From: Clostridiaceae bacterium | GTDB lineage: Bacteria > Bacillota > Clostridia > Oscillospirales > Acutalibacteraceae | Direction of reading: 5' to 3' | Assembly (NCBI GenBank): GCA_016280595.1 | Contig: JAEEHB010000055.1 | Coordinates: 1 to 57,275 of the forward strand | Length of the DNA stretch: 57,275 bases | In this document: piece after piece, positions 16,400 through 26,104 of the stretch | How the letters are laid out: every line of letters begins with the position of its first letter | How positions within the stretch are numbered: position 1 is the first letter of the stretch | The notes under the pieces: generated by a model | The model's database searches: none | Seen by the model: only the letters and a program-made list of their open reading frames with translations | Told to the model about the DNA's origin: nothing | Translations under genes and position numbers: made by a program

Positions 16400-19242
16400 T
16401 ATCCGAAAACATAGTAGTAAGAGGCGCAAAAGAGCATAACCTCAAAAATGTCGATGTCACAATCCCGAGAAACAAACTTGTGGTGTTTACCGGGCTTTCG
16501 GGCAGCGGCAAGTCTTCACTCGCTTTTGACACCATATATGCCGAAGGCAGAAGAAGATATGTTGAGTCCCTTTCCGCTTACGCGCGCCAGTTTCTCGGCA
16601 AGATGGATAAGCCGTCTGTTGAGAGCATAGAAGGGCTTTCACCCGCCATTTCAATAGATCAGAAATCCACCTCCAAAAATCCGAGGTCAACAGTCGGCAC
16701 CGTGACCGAAATATATGATTACATGCGTCTTCTCTATGCGAGAATAGGCCTGCCTCACTGCCCCGTATGCGGCAGAGAGATAGTAAGGCAGACCGTTGAT
16801 GACGTTACCCTCAAAATAATGAAATATGATGAGGGCACAAAACTGCAGATTCTCGCTCCGATTGCCAGAGGCAAAAAAGGCAGATTTGAAAAAGAAATCG
16901 AGCAGGTGCGAAAAAGCGGTTTCGCCAGGGTGAGAATTGACGGCATAATCTACGACCTCTCCGAAGAAATAAAACTTGAAAAGAATATAAAGCACAATAT
17001 CGAGGTCGTTGTTGACCGTATTGTGATAAAAGAAAATATCCGCTCAAGGCTTGCCGATTCAATAGAGACTGCGGCAAAACTCTCGGACGGACTTATAATA
17101 GCCTCGTTTTCCGATAACGATGAGCAGATGTATTCCCTCAATTACACATGCCCGGAGCACGGCGTGAGCATAGAAGAACTTGAGCCGCGCTCGTTTTCAT
17201 TTAACAATCCCTTCGGCTCCTGCCCCGAATGCTCGGGTCTCGGTGAGCAGATGAGAATTGACCCCGACCTTATAGTGCCCGATAAATCCCTCTCGATCAG
17301 GCAGGGCGCAATCAAGGCCTCCGGCTGGAGCACCGAAGCGTCTATTGCAAGGATGTATTTTGAAGGGCTCGCGAAGGAATACGGCTTCACTCTCGATATG
17401 CCGTTTTCCGATATTCCCGAAGAAGCTAAAAAGGTTCTGTTTTACGGCACGGGCGGCAAAAAAATCAATTTTCAGCGCCCCGCTCTTTACGGCAGCGGAG
17501 ATATGTCTTACTCGGCTGAATTTGAGGGCATAGCGGCAAACCTTGAGCGCCGTTACGGCGAAACAAACAGCGAGTGGTCACGCAGTGAAATAGAAGCCTA
17601 TATGTCCAAAACTCCGTGCCCCGGATGCGCGGGAGCGCGCCTACGCAAAGAGGCGCTGTGCGTTACGGTAGGCGGGCTGAATATATATGAACTTTCAAGT
17701 CTCCCCATAACCAAGGAACTCGATTTCATAAACTCGCTTAAACTTACAGACAGAGAAAAAGTAATAGGCGATCAGATTATAAAAGAAATCCGCAACCGCC
17801 TTGAGTTTCTTTCAAGCGTAGGGCTCGAATACCTGCAGCTTTCCCGCTCGTCATCCACTCTCTCGGGCGGTGAGGCGCAGAGAATACGCCTTGCGACCCA
17901 GATAGGCTCGTCTCTTATGGGCGTGCTCTATGTGCTCGATGAGCCCAGCATAGGCCTTCATCAGCGTGACAACCGCAAATTGCTTGCCACACTCAAAAGC
18001 CTCAGGGATATCGGCAACACCCTCATAGTCGTTGAGCACGACGAAGAGACGATTCTTAATGCCGATTATGTGGTTGATGTCGGGCCCGGTGCGGGAGTGC
18101 ACGGAGGCAACATCGTATGCTGCGGCACCCCTGATGAAATCAAAAAATGCCCCTCATCCGTCACGGGGCAGTATCTGAGCGGCGAAAAGTTTATTCCCGT
18201 GCCGGCTCAGAGAAGGAAAGGTAACGGCAGTTTCCTTGAAATAAAAGGCGCGGCGGAGAATAACCTCAAAAACATCGATGTCAGCATACCTCTCGGCTCG
18301 TTTGTCTGTGTAACGGGTGTGTCGGGCAGCGGCAAATCCTCGCTCATAAACGAAACGCTCAGCAAGTATCTTGCCGTCACGCTCAACGGCGCAAAGAAAG
18401 TGCCCGGCAAATACGAAAAAATTACCGGCACCGAATACCTTGATAAAGTAATCAACATCGATCAGTCTCCCATAGGCAAAACCCCGCGCTCAAATCCCGC
18501 CACCTATACAGGCGTGTTCAATGATATCCGCGACCTGTTTTCACAGACGGTTGACGCGAAGAAGCGCGGCTATAAGCCCAACAGGTTTTCCTTCAATGTG
18601 AAGGGCGGCAGATGCGAGGCGTGCCAGGGCGACGGTATAGTCAAAATCGAGATGCAGTTTCTTGTGGATGTGTTTGTGCCCTGCGAAGTCTGCGGCGGTC
18701 ACAGATACAACCACGAAACGCTTGAAGTTAAATACAAGGGCAAAAACATTTACGATGTGCTCGAAATGACTGTTGAAGAGGCAATGAACTTCTTTGACAG
18801 CGTGCCCAAAATCCGAAAGAAACTTCAGACTCTGTTTGATGTAGGTCTCGGATATATCAAACTCGGGCAGTCGTCAACCACTCTTTCGGGCGGCGAAGCG
18901 CAGAGAGTGAAACTCGCCACCGAACTCGCAAGAACCTCGACCGGCAAAACTGTCTATATCCTTGACGAGCCTACAACAGGGCTTCACACGGCGGATGTTC
19001 ACAGGCTGCTTGAAGTGCTGTCAAAGTTTGTTGACGGCGGCAACACTGTGATAGTTATCGAACACAACCTTGATGTAATCAAAACTGCCGATTATATCAT
19101 AGACCTCGGTCCCGAAGGGGGAGAGGCGGGCGGACGCCTTGTGGCGTGCGGCACTCCCGAGCAGGTTGCAAAGGTAAAGGAATCATATACCGGGCAGTTC
19201 CTTAAAACGTTACTCAGCGAAAGGAAGCAGAAAAATGGATGA
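16396..19242 (+). CDS. uvrA: UvrABC excision repair protein UvrA
   Basis: Damage-sensing ATPase of nucleotide excision repair, 948 residues. It has two ABC modules: Walker [20 protein letters not shown] near the N-terminus, first signature [16 protein letters not shown] with [14 protein letters not shown], second Walker [16 protein letters not shown], and second signature [16 protein letters not shown] with [14 protein letters not shown]. Zinc-binding cysteine clusters include CPECSGLGE and CEACQGDG...CEVCGGHRY. It is coupled to uvrB by a four-base overlap, and its 3' end overlaps the following kinase gene by eight bases. Confidence 0.98.
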   Translation: MISENIVVRGAKEHNLKNVDVTIPRNKLVVFTGLSGSGKSSLAFDTIYAEGRRRYVESLSAYARQFLGKMDKPSVESIEGLSPAISIDQKSTSKNPRSTVGTVTEIYDYMRLLYARIGLPHCPVCGREIVRQTVDDVTLKIMKYDEGTKLQILAPIARGKKGRFEKEIEQVRKSGFARVRIDGIIYDLSEEIKLEKNIKHNIEVVVDRIVIKENIRSRLADSIETAAKLSDGLIIASFSDNDEQMYSLNYTCPEHGVSIEELEPRSFSFNNPFGSCPECSGLGEQMRIDPDLIVPDKSLSIRQGAIKASGWSTEASIARMYFEGLAKEYGFTLDMPFSDIPEEAKKVLFYGTGGKKINFQRPALYGSGDMSYSAEFEGIAANLERRYGETNSEWSRSEIEAYMSKTPCPGCAGARLRKEALCVTVGGLNIYELSSLPITKELDFINSLKLTDREKVIGDQIIKEIRNRLEFLSSVGLEYLQLSRSSSTLSGGEAQRIRLATQIGSSLMGVLYVLDEPSIGLHQRDNRKLLATLKSLRDIGNTLIVVEHDEETILNADYVVDVGPGAGVHGGNIVCCGTPDEIKKCPSSVTGQYLSGEKFIPVPAQRRKGNGSFLEIKGAAENNLKNIDVSIPLGSFVCVTGVSGSGKSSLINETLSKYLAVTLNGAKKVPGKYEKITGTEYLDKVINIDQSPIGKTPRSNPATYTGVFNDIRDLFSQTVDAKKRGYKPNRFSFNVKGGRCEACQGDGIVKIEMQFLVDVFVPCEVCGGHRYNHETLEVKYKGKNIYDVLEMTVEEAMNFFDSVPKIRKKLQTLFDVGLGYIKLGQSSTTLSGGEAQRVKLATELARTSTGKTVYILDEPTTGLHTADVHRLLEVLSKFVDGGNTVIVIEHNLDVIKTADYIIDLGPEGGEAGGRLVACGTPEQVAKVKESYTGQFLKTLLSERKQKNG

Positions 19243-20365
19243 CATTATCACCAATGCGGGCGAAATACTTGCCGCTTACGGAATCACCGGAGAGATTGAG
19301 GAAATCAAAAGAATCTGCGACGGCCATATAAACAACACTTTTAAAGTGGAAGTAAAAGACGGCAGCGGAAAACTCAGAAGATACCTTATTCAGGAACTCA
19401 ACACTTCCGTTTTCAAGGATCCCGTCAATCTTATGAACAACCTCATCGGCGTAACGGCATACCTGCGCAAAGAGGTTGAGAAAAACGGCGGCGATGTTGA
19501 CAGGGAAAGTCTTTACGCTTATCCCGCGAAGGACGGCAAGCCCTACTATATTGACAATGACGGCAGATTCTGGCGCTGCTTCAACTATATTTACGGCGCT
19601 CACTCCGAGCAAAGGGTGACAAGCCCCGAACTTTTCCGCAAGGCGGCAAAAGCCTTCGGCAAGTTTCAGTGTATGCTCGCGGATTACCCGATGGAAGGGC
19701 TTGTTGAAACCATACCCAACTTTCACAACACCGTGTCGAGATTTGCCGATTTCAAGGCGGCAGTTGAAAACAACATTTCAGGGCGCGCGGATACCTGCCG
19801 CGAAGAAATCGCTTTTGCTCTCGCAAGGGAAAAAGACTGCTCTGTTTTTGTTGACCTGATTGAATCGGGCGACCTTCCGCTCAGAGTTACTCATAACGAC
19901 ACCAAGCTCAACAACGTTATGTTTGACGATGAAACGGGCGATGGCATATGCGTAATAGACCTTGACACCGTAATGCCCGGGCTTTCGCTCTATGATTTCG
20001 GTGACAGCATCCGCTACGGCGCAAGCACAGCCGCAGAGGATGAGAAAGACCTTGACAAAGTCCATTTCAGCCTCGAATATTTCAGAGCATACGCAGAGGG
20101 CTATCTTTCCGAAGCGGGCAGTTCTCTTACAAAGAAAGAAATTGAATGCCTTGCCTATTCCGGCAAACTTATGACTCTTGAATGCGGCATGAGATTTCTC
20201 GGCGATTATCTCAACGGCGATGTATATTTCAAAACCGAGTATCCCAAGCACAATCTTGTCCGCTGCCGCACGCAGTTCAAACTCGTGAAAGAAATGGAAG
20301 AAAAGATGGCAGAAACGCAGAAGATAATCGAAGAAGTCTGCGATAAACTCGGTATTGAAAAATGA
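19235..20365 (+). CDS. APH-fold sugar kinase, N-acetylhexosamine 1-kinase-like
   Basis: This 376-residue protein has the aminoglycoside-phosphotransferase fold as used by NahK (anomeric kinase for GlcNAc or GalNAc). Visible are the opening nucleotide-binding strands ([15 protein letters not shown]), the catalytic loop [14 protein letters not shown] near residue 220, and the metal-binding [11 protein letters not shown]. It is cytoplasmic. It overlaps uvrA by eight bases and the next small gene by four (ATGA), so it belongs to the same transcription unit. A phosphorylated hexosamine or other sugar product would fit the GH30-transporter genes upstream. Substrate is inferred from family resemblance only. 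Confidence 0.75.
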   Translation: MDDIITNAGEILAAYGITGEIEEIKRICDGHINNTFKVEVKDGSGKLRRYLIQELNTSVFKDPVNLMNNLIGVTAYLRKEVEKNGGDVDRESLYAYPAKDGKPYYIDNDGRFWRCFNYIYGAHSEQRVTSPELFRKAAKAFGKFQCMLADYPMEGLVETIPNFHNTVSRFADFKAAVENNISGRADTCREEIAFALAREKDCSVFVDLIESGDLPLRVTHNDTKLNNVMFDDETGDGICVIDLDTVMPGLSLYDFGDSIRYGASTAAEDEKDLDKVHFSLEYFRAYAEGYLSEAGSSLTKKEIECLAYSGKLMTLECGMRFLGDYLNGDVYFKTEYPKHNLVRCRTQFKLVKEMEEKMAETQKIIEEVCDKLGIEK

Positions 20366-20697
20366 CGGATAATCTTCTCTCGGAAAACGAGTGCAGGAAA
20401 GCGGTTGCCCGCTGGATGCTCGCAAACAAAAGAAACGTCTGCCTCCTGCCGGGGCAGACACCCGAAGACTTTGCCGACTCGTTTGAAATGCCGCAAATCA
20501 TTTACCGCCATACGGATTCTTATGCCGACGCAAACGGCGACCTCGTTACAATGCTCAAAGGCGAAATCGCCCTGAGCGACTGGGAAACCAAAAACGGCAC
20601 CGAGCCGAAAACGCTCACCGTTTACAAAGTGCTCAAAACCTCGCTGACCAACCCCGACGTCGAGCCCTTCCCCGCAGGGTATATTGTAATCGAATAA
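20362..20697 (+). CDS. Small conserved-looking protein of unknown function
   Basis: I do not recognise this 111-residue protein. It is soluble and mixed in composition, with no signal peptide, membrane segment or metal motif. It opens NLLSENECRKAVARWMLANK and ends in beta-strand-like segments (TLTVYKVLKTSL, PFPAGYIVIE). Its ATG overlaps the stop of the kinase gene by four bases (ATGA), the usual sign of translational coupling, which supports it being a real gene at the end of the GH30-to-kinase unit. Confidence 0.6.
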   Translation: MTDNLLSENECRKAVARWMLANKRNVCLLPGQTPEDFADSFEMPQIIYRHTDSYADANGDLVTMLKGEIALSDWETKNGTEPKTLTVYKVLKTSLTNPDVEPFPAGYIVIE

Positions 20698-20707
20698 AAG
20701 CTCAATG

Positions 20708-20728
20708 GGGGCGGATGGCATCCGCCCC
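20708..20728. repeat. GC-rich palindrome, REP-like
   Basis: GGGGCGGATG and CATCCGCCCC form a perfect 10-bp inverted repeat around a single central base, eleven bases after the stop of the small gene. It has no T tract and so is not a typical terminator. I see no second copy in this window. Such short palindromes are often dispersed intergenic repeats. Confidence 0.5.
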
Positions 20729-20918
20729 TACTGGATGCGCATTTGTAAAAAACGAGTATTAATCTTGCTTTCTGAGTGGCACTTAGGGAGGAGAAGAGAC
20801 GAGCGAAAACGGAGCATTTGCGAATGAAGACAGTATGCAGATACGGCGAATGAGCAAAGGCTTCGAGAAAAGACAATAATAAAACATTCCTTATGACAAA
20901 TCATATCGAATAAAAATC
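20729..20918. other. Intergenic stretch without a recognisable gene
   Basis: About 190 bases between the palindrome and the convergent terminator. It has no promoter, structured RNA or gene that I can support. Composition is purine-rich on the plus strand (ggaggagaagagacgagcg), unlike the other intergenic DNA here, and could be a decayed remnant. Confidence 0.3.
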
Positions 20919-20951
20919 AAAGGACTGCAAGTTATAAACTCGCAGTCCTTT
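20919..20951. terminator. Bidirectional terminator between the uvr unit and adh
   Basis: AAAGGACTGC (20919-20928) pairs with GCAGTCCTTT (20942-20951), with a T run on the plus-strand side and an A run on the other. It separates convergent transcription of the kinase-small-gene unit and the alcohol dehydrogenase. Confidence 0.75.
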
Positions 20952-20998
20952 TAAACTCTATTGTCTTTTCGATTTTCGTCGTATATTCTCCGACCGTC

Positions 20999-22228
20999 TT
21001 ATTTCCAGTTTTCGCCGAGGTTTCCGATTTTTCCTATAAGTTCAACGCAATCCGGGAATCCCATAATCTTCGGCACGGGATAGAGCGGATTCGCTTCGTG
21101 AAGCGCTCTCTGTGCGAGAGTGGGCACATCGTTCGGCTGAATTTCAAGATGCTCGGGAATGCCCATATATTTGTTCATTTCCTTGATTGTCTCAATAAAG
21201 AGTTCTGCTTTCTGATGCTCTGCGAGGCCTGCGGTTTCAAGGCCTGCCACGTCCGCAAGTTCCGCAAGGCGGGCGTGAGCGGTCTCGCCGAAGAATTCAA
21301 GCACATAAGGCAGAATAACGGCCATCGCAAGTCCGTGAGGTGTGCCGTACATACCGCCGAGATTGTGGCCGATTGCGTGAACATAACCAACATATGCTCT
21401 TGTGAAAGCACAGCCCGCGAGGTAAGATGCTTCAAGCATATTCTCTCTTGCTTCTATATTCTTGCCGTCATCGTATGCGGTCTTGATATTGTCAAAAATA
21501 AGTCTGACCGCTTTCTTCGCCGCTTCTTCGGTTTCGGGAGTATTACTCTGACCGATGTATGCCTCAACCGCGTGAGTGAGAGCATCCATACCTGTGGTGG
21601 AAGTGATATGCTTGGGCAGACCTACCGTAAGAGTGGGGTCAAGCACTGCATATTTCGGGCGGAGTACAGGGTCCTGAATAGCATATTTCTCGTGAGTGGA
21701 GGGGTCGGAAACAACAGCCGCGAGGGTGGTCTCCGAGCCGGTGCCCGCTGTGGTGGGTACTGCGTAGAGCATAGGCAGTTTCTTGAGCACTTTGAGAGTG
21801 CCTCTCATCTTCTTTACGGGGGTGTTGGGCCTTGCAATTCTGGCGCCGCAGATTTTTGCGCAGTCCATAGGTGAGCCGCCGCCGAATGCGATTATGGCGG
21901 AGCAGCGGTGATTGTTGTAAATCTTTACGGCTTCTTCGATATTCGCAATTGTGGGGTTGGGCTGAACGCCGTCATAAACCACGAAGTTTATGCCCTGCTC
22001 TTTGAGGCCTTCAAAGAGGGGATCGAGAAGGTTTAGACCCATAAGGCCTTTATCGGTAACAACAAGCACGCTGTAATGACCGTTGTTCTTTACTATCTCG
22101 GGAAGTTTTCTGAGAGCGCCTTCGCCTTTTATTACCTGAGGCTCGGTCCAGTCAAGGAATTTAACCGCCACTCTGAAAGCGGCCTGATAACTTCTGCAAT
22201 ATGCGATTGTAAGTTTGGTTACAGCCAT
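20999..22228 (-). CDS. Iron-containing alcohol dehydrogenase
   Basis: NAD(P)-dependent group III alcohol dehydrogenase, probably reducing an aldehyde during fermentation. The 409-residue protein has the dinucleotide motif FGGGSPMDCAK, the PTTAGTGSE loop, and metal-binding residues in DALTHAVEAY and HAIGHNLGGMYGTPHG. I chose the ATG at 22228 because GGAGGT sits six bases upstream. Extending upstream adds 22 residues without similarity. It lies 37 bp after the 5'-nucleotidase stop on the same strand and may share its transcript. The exact alcohol is not evident. Confidence 0.92.
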   Translation of the reverse strand: MAVTKLTIAYCRSYQAAFRVAVKFLDWTEPQVIKGEGALRKLPEIVKNNGHYSVLVVTDKGLMGLNLLDPLFEGLKEQGINFVVYDGVQPNPTIANIEEAVKIYNNHRCSAIIAFGGGSPMDCAKICGARIARPNTPVKKMRGTLKVLKKLPMLYAVPTTAGTGSETTLAAVVSDPSTHEKYAIQDPVLRPKYAVLDPTLTVGLPKHITSTTGMDALTHAVEAYIGQSNTPETEEAAKKAVRLIFDNIKTAYDDGKNIEARENMLEASYLAGCAFTRAYVGYVHAIGHNLGGMYGTPHGLAMAVILPYVLEFFGETAHARLAELADVAGLETAGLAEHQKAELFIETIKEMNKYMGIPEHLEIQPNDVPTLAQRALHEANPLYPVPKIMGFPDCVELIGKIGNLGENWK

Positions 22229-22265
22229 AACGGCACCTCCGTAAATAGAATTCTTAATTATTTTA

Positions 22266-23996
22266 TCATTTTGTTTCTGATTTATCAAGAACAAATATTA
22301 AATTGTTTTCTGTTTGTCCTCCGGTAACAGTGATTCTTCCCTGGCCGTATGGGTCGGAATAATCATCGCCAACATTCCCGTTAAGATTATTCACAATGTA
22401 ATCAATCAGAATCTGGTTATCAAGTTTGAGGCTCTTTTCTATAAGACGCGCCGAGTCAAAAGCCGTGTTGCCGTCACCGTTATTGAGCATTACATAAACA
22501 ACGCCCGCAACTGTATAAGTCTTTTCGGGGTCAAGAGGCTCGGAACCGACTTTTGCGTTTTTAACTCTGCGCTCGCCTTCAAATCCCGTGCACATATTTT
22601 CCGTATCCGCTATGCACGGGCTGGGGATTGAGGCGTCGATTTCATAACTCATACCCGAAACATGCAGAAATCCGCCGAATTCATCCGGCACGGCTTTTGC
22701 GCCCCATTCAAGAGCGTCCAGAATCTGCTGACCTGTTGCCTCTATAACGCACACTTCATTGTTGAAGGGGAAAACGCTGATTATGTCGCCGTAAGTAATG
22801 TCGCCTTTGGCTATGTTTGCGCGCACTCCGCCGCCGTTTACCATTGCTATGTCGGCACCCGTTTCGGCACGTATTGCATCGGCGCACAAATCCGCGAGAT
22901 TGGTTTCACTGTAGCGCACAATTCGCACGGGGTTTCCGTAGTCATCGGTAATTGCGGGGTCGTTGATTGTAAGGTCAACCGTGCTTTTTGCCACGATTTG
23001 TTTCAGGGTTTCTTCAAAGCCTGCCAAAACCTCGTCAACCTTCGTTTTCATTTCGTTGTCAATTCCGAAAAGGTCGGCGGCGCTGATGTCATTATTCCAA
23101 CTGCGTATGTTCGTTTCGGCAATGCCGTCGGGAGTGATTCTGCTGTAGCCTATGTTATTGAGTTTTGTACCGCAGGCGGAGCGTACAACATCCTCGCCGT
23201 CTTTGTTTTGGAAAACAAGCTGATCCGTGTCGTGGCTGTGACCGTCAAGGAAAACATCTATTCCGTTTGTGTGCTCGATTATTTCCCTGCTTGTCCAGGG
23301 TGATGAAGCGGCATCATTACCGATATGACCTATGGCGTAAACATAGTCCGCGCCTTCGCTCCTTGCGCCGTCAACCGCTTTCTGCACCGCTGAGTAAAGA
23401 GCCTCTCCCGTTTCATCGCTCATAAATCCGTAAATGAAATTGCCCGAATCATCCTGGAAATATGCGGGCGTGGAGGATGTGATTGTTTCGGGGGTAGAAA
23501 TACCCACAAAGGCAATTTTGATGCCCGCCGCTTCCTTTATGATATAAGGCTCAAATACCGTTTCTCCGTCTTTCACGAAGTTGCAGCTGACAAACGGGAA
23601 GTCCGCTTTTTCGGTCAGTTCAAAGAAACGGTCAATGCCGTAATCGAAATCGTGATTGCCGAATGTTGCCACATCGTATTTCATTTCGTTCATAAGGTCG
23701 ATTACCGTTTCGCCTTTTGAAAGCACTCCTATTGTTTCGCCCTGATCGGAGTCGCCGTTATCAATAAGCAGCGTGGTGTATCCCGCCTTATCGAGCGTGT
23801 CGCGTATCTGCTTTAGACCCGCAAAGCCGAAGCCGTCGGCTATTGCGCAGTGAATATCACTTGTATAGAGTATCATTACTTCGCCGTTCTTTTCAATCTC
23901 GGCAGTCTGCGTCTGACCGGCTCCGCCGCAGGAAACAGCTGTGAAAACCAGCACAACGGCGATGAGCACGGTTAAAGCCGCTTTTATCTTTTTCAT
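22266..23996 (-). CDS. Lipoprotein 5'-nucleotidase / UshA-type metallophosphatase
   Basis: Surface phosphatase of 576 residues that should release phosphate from nucleotides or similar esters outside the membrane. A lipoprotein signal peptide ends at the lipobox TAVSC. The N-terminal calcineurin-like domain shows ILYTSDIHCAI, NGDSDQGE, GNHDFDYGIDRF and FLDGHSHD. The C-terminal 5'-nucleotidase domain shows NGGGVRANIAKGDITYGD and FPFNNEVCVIEATGQQI. It has its own promoter and is followed by the alcohol dehydrogenase. Members of this family also include 2',3'-cyclic phosphodiesterases, so substrate range is uncertain. Confidence 0.9.
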   Translation of the reverse strand: MKKIKAALTVLIAVVLVFTAVSCGGAGQTQTAEIEKNGEVMILYTSDIHCAIADGFGFAGLKQIRDTLDKAGYTTLLIDNGDSDQGETIGVLSKGETVIDLMNEMKYDVATFGNHDFDYGIDRFFELTEKADFPFVSCNFVKDGETVFEPYIIKEAAGIKIAFVGISTPETITSSTPAYFQDDSGNFIYGFMSDETGEALYSAVQKAVDGARSEGADYVYAIGHIGNDAASSPWTSREIIEHTNGIDVFLDGHSHDTDQLVFQNKDGEDVVRSACGTKLNNIGYSRITPDGIAETNIRSWNNDISAADLFGIDNEMKTKVDEVLAGFEETLKQIVAKSTVDLTINDPAITDDYGNPVRIVRYSETNLADLCADAIRAETGADIAMVNGGGVRANIAKGDITYGDIISVFPFNNEVCVIEATGQQILDALEWGAKAVPDEFGGFLHVSGMSYEIDASIPSPCIADTENMCTGFEGERRVKNAKVGSEPLDPEKTYTVAGVVYVMLNNGDGNTAFDSARLIEKSLKLDNQILIDYIVNNLNGNVGDDYSDPYGQGRITVTGGQTENNLIFVLDKSETK

Positions 23997-24032
23997 GTTA
24001 TTTCTCCTTTTTCCGAATTTTTTAACGGATAT

Positions 24033-24061
24033 ATTTTACCTTTTTTACTTGATAAAATCAA
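24033..24061 (-). promoter_or_regulatory. Promoter for the 5'-nucleotidase
   Basis: Minus-strand TTGATT (24056-24061) and TAAAAT (24033-24038) with 17 bp between. It lies back to back with the promoter of the secreted lipase-like gene. Confidence 0.6.
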
Positions 24062-24099
24062 CAGGTTATTCACTCTGCACCGCTTTTTGTTTATCACGC

Positions 24100-24128
24100 T
24101 TGAATATGATTTTTATTTATGATATATT
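24100..24128 (+). promoter_or_regulatory. Promoter for the lipase-like gene
   Basis: TTGAAT (24100-24105) and TATATT (24123-24128) with a 17-bp spacer, about 22 bases before the start codon. The short leader leaves no room for a riboswitch. Confidence 0.6.
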
Positions 24129-24150
24129 AAGTCAAAGAGGTGAAGCGAAA

Positions 24151-26091
24151 ATGAAAAAGATTCTTGCACTTGTTCTTTCTGCATTTATTTGTCTTTCCTG
24201 TGCGTATCTTGCTTTCGCGCAGGACGGCACCGCTGCTTCTCACGAGTGGGAGCACGAGGTCAAAACAGACTGCGGCGGAGAATGCGGCAACAGCCCGGTA
24301 ATAATCATACCCGGCATTATGCAGTCGCAGACTTATGTACAGGATAAGGAAGGCAACGATATTCTCACAAGCGAGGGTTTCCCGATTCTTGAGGGTATGG
24401 ACCTTACCTTTATGTTTGATACCGAAGCGGTAAAGCGCGAAATCAAAGAGGCGATTCCCGATATCCTCAAGGCAATTCTCAAGCGCGACAGGGATGAACT
24501 TTTTGATATTCTGCTCGGCATATTTGATGACAGTTTTTCCGACCATTATTTCAACCCCGACGGCACAAGGGTCAATTCTGCCGCCACGGATGAATACTGG
24601 TATTCACTCGCCGAGTGCAAGGAAATGCCCGATAAATCCTACAACTACGCCAAAGGCTATTCCAAGGATGAAAACGGCAATCCGCTTCCCTCCACAAAGT
24701 ATCAGAATCAATATGATTTCATTTACCGCCAGGTTGATATTTCCGCTTTCTGTGAAAAGTGCGGTTACGACCACGCGTACTATTACGCTTATTCCTCATT
24801 CGGCAACATCCTCGAAACCGCCGAAAACTTAAATGAATATATCGATATGGTTAAATACCAGACGGGGCACGATAAAGTCAGCCTTGTATTCATCAGCCTC
24901 GGCGGCACGGTTGCCAACACCTACCTCGCGGATTATGTTGACCCCGATGAGATTGACAGAGTTATTCTCGCCGCCTGCGCCACCGACGGCTCGTATCTGC
25001 TCTCCGATCTGATGGCGGGCAAGAGCACCTTCAACAACGGTTACGTGCTTTACAATGACCTTATCCCCAACATAGTCGCCATCGCGGCAGAGGAATATAT
25101 GTCCCTTGCCTATCTCGGCAATGTCATAGCAAGAGCCATTCCGGAGGATGTGTTCAGCGATTTCCTTCAGGAGGCGCTTGAAAGGGCGCTTGACGAAGTG
25201 CTGGGCAAGTGCATAAGAAACTGCCAGTCAATGTGGGCGCTCGTTCCGTCCGGAGAATACGAAGAACTCTCAGCGAAATATATTTCCGACGAAGAGCATG
25301 CGCCTCTCAAAGAGATGACAGACAGATATTACAAAATCCAGAAAAACGCCGCAAACAGAGTCAAAGAACTCGAAGCGCAGGGTATGGACATTTTCGTTAT
25401 ATCCGGCTACAACCTCGAACTCCCGGCAGCTGTTGAGCACTACGCCGTCAGTTCCGATAATATTATTCAGGCAACCTCCACCTCAATGGGAGCCGTTTTC
25501 GCACCTGTAAACGGTACGCTCGGCGACGGATACACACCCGTGCTCGACGCTTCCTATGTCAGCCCCGATAATTCGGTTGACGCAGGCTCCTGCGCTCTGC
25601 CCGACAAAACTTTCTTCGTCAAAAACCAGAGCCACCTCACCCTGCAGTCAAGCATAAACGATGTTATCGGTCTGTGCGTTGCCCTGCTTACCGATAAGAC
25701 GATAACCGACGCGAGGGAAAACAGCGGCGGCTATGCCCAGTTTAACGAATACAGGGATTTCAGAAAGATTGACAGTCTGCTTTATGATTACGCCAAAGCC
25801 GACAAATCCGGCATAAAGCAGTCAAAACTCGATGCCTGCGAAGAAGCGGTGCAGTATGTAAACGAAGTAAAGGCAAAGCGCGAGTGGAAGGCTGACGAGG
25901 CGAAAGAAGCCGAAGAAAAGTTATATACCGCTATGGATAAAGCGGACCTGCTTTCCGATAATTCCGAAAGCAGTTTCGTAAGATACAAACTCCTACCCGC
26001 TATTGAAAAAATATGCAAGGCAATAAGCGATTTCTTTAAACTCATATTCAAAGGCAACGATTATTATCTTTTCACCATTAAACTGATTTAA
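24151..26091 (+). CDS. Secreted alpha/beta hydrolase, LCAT/lipase-like
   Basis: A 646-residue exported protein with a cleavable signal peptide (MKKILALVLSAFICLSCAY, cleavage near AFA-QD). After the cysteine-flanked CGGECGNSPVIIIPGIM, a typical lipase opening strand, comes VSLVFISLGGTVANTYL, where Ser249 takes the position of the nucleophile. GDGYTP and NQSHLTLQ resemble the Asp and His regions of lecithin:cholesterol acyltransferase-like lipases. The nucleophile elbow is atypical: the usual first Gly of GxSxG is Phe. The last 110 residues are helical and charged. The start follows AGAGGTGA. An upstream in-frame extension was rejected. It probably forms an operon with the membrane protein downstream. 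Confidence 0.7.
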   Translation: MKKILALVLSAFICLSCAYLAFAQDGTAASHEWEHEVKTDCGGECGNSPVIIIPGIMQSQTYVQDKEGNDILTSEGFPILEGMDLTFMFDTEAVKREIKEAIPDILKAILKRDRDELFDILLGIFDDSFSDHYFNPDGTRVNSAATDEYWYSLAECKEMPDKSYNYAKGYSKDENGNPLPSTKYQNQYDFIYRQVDISAFCEKCGYDHAYYYAYSSFGNILETAENLNEYIDMVKYQTGHDKVSLVFISLGGTVANTYLADYVDPDEIDRVILAACATDGSYLLSDLMAGKSTFNNGYVLYNDLIPNIVAIAAEEYMSLAYLGNVIARAIPEDVFSDFLQEALERALDEVLGKCIRNCQSMWALVPSGEYEELSAKYISDEEHAPLKEMTDRYYKIQKNAANRVKELEAQGMDIFVISGYNLELPAAVEHYAVSSDNIIQATSTSMGAVFAPVNGTLGDGYTPVLDASYVSPDNSVDAGSCALPDKTFFVKNQSHLTLQSSINDVIGLCVALLTDKTITDARENSGGYAQFNEYRDFRKIDSLLYDYAKADKSGIKQSKLDACEEAVQYVNEVKAKREWKADEAKEAEEKLYTAMDKADLLSDNSESSFVRYKLLPAIEKICKAISDFFKLIFKGNDYYLFTIKLI

Positions 26092-26104
26092 CGGAGGAAT
26101 TGAA

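Noticed and set aside
22662-23303. Plus-strand open frame of 213 codons
   Set aside because: Antisense to the 5'-nucleotidase, whose GNHD and GHSH motifs are intact on the minus strand.
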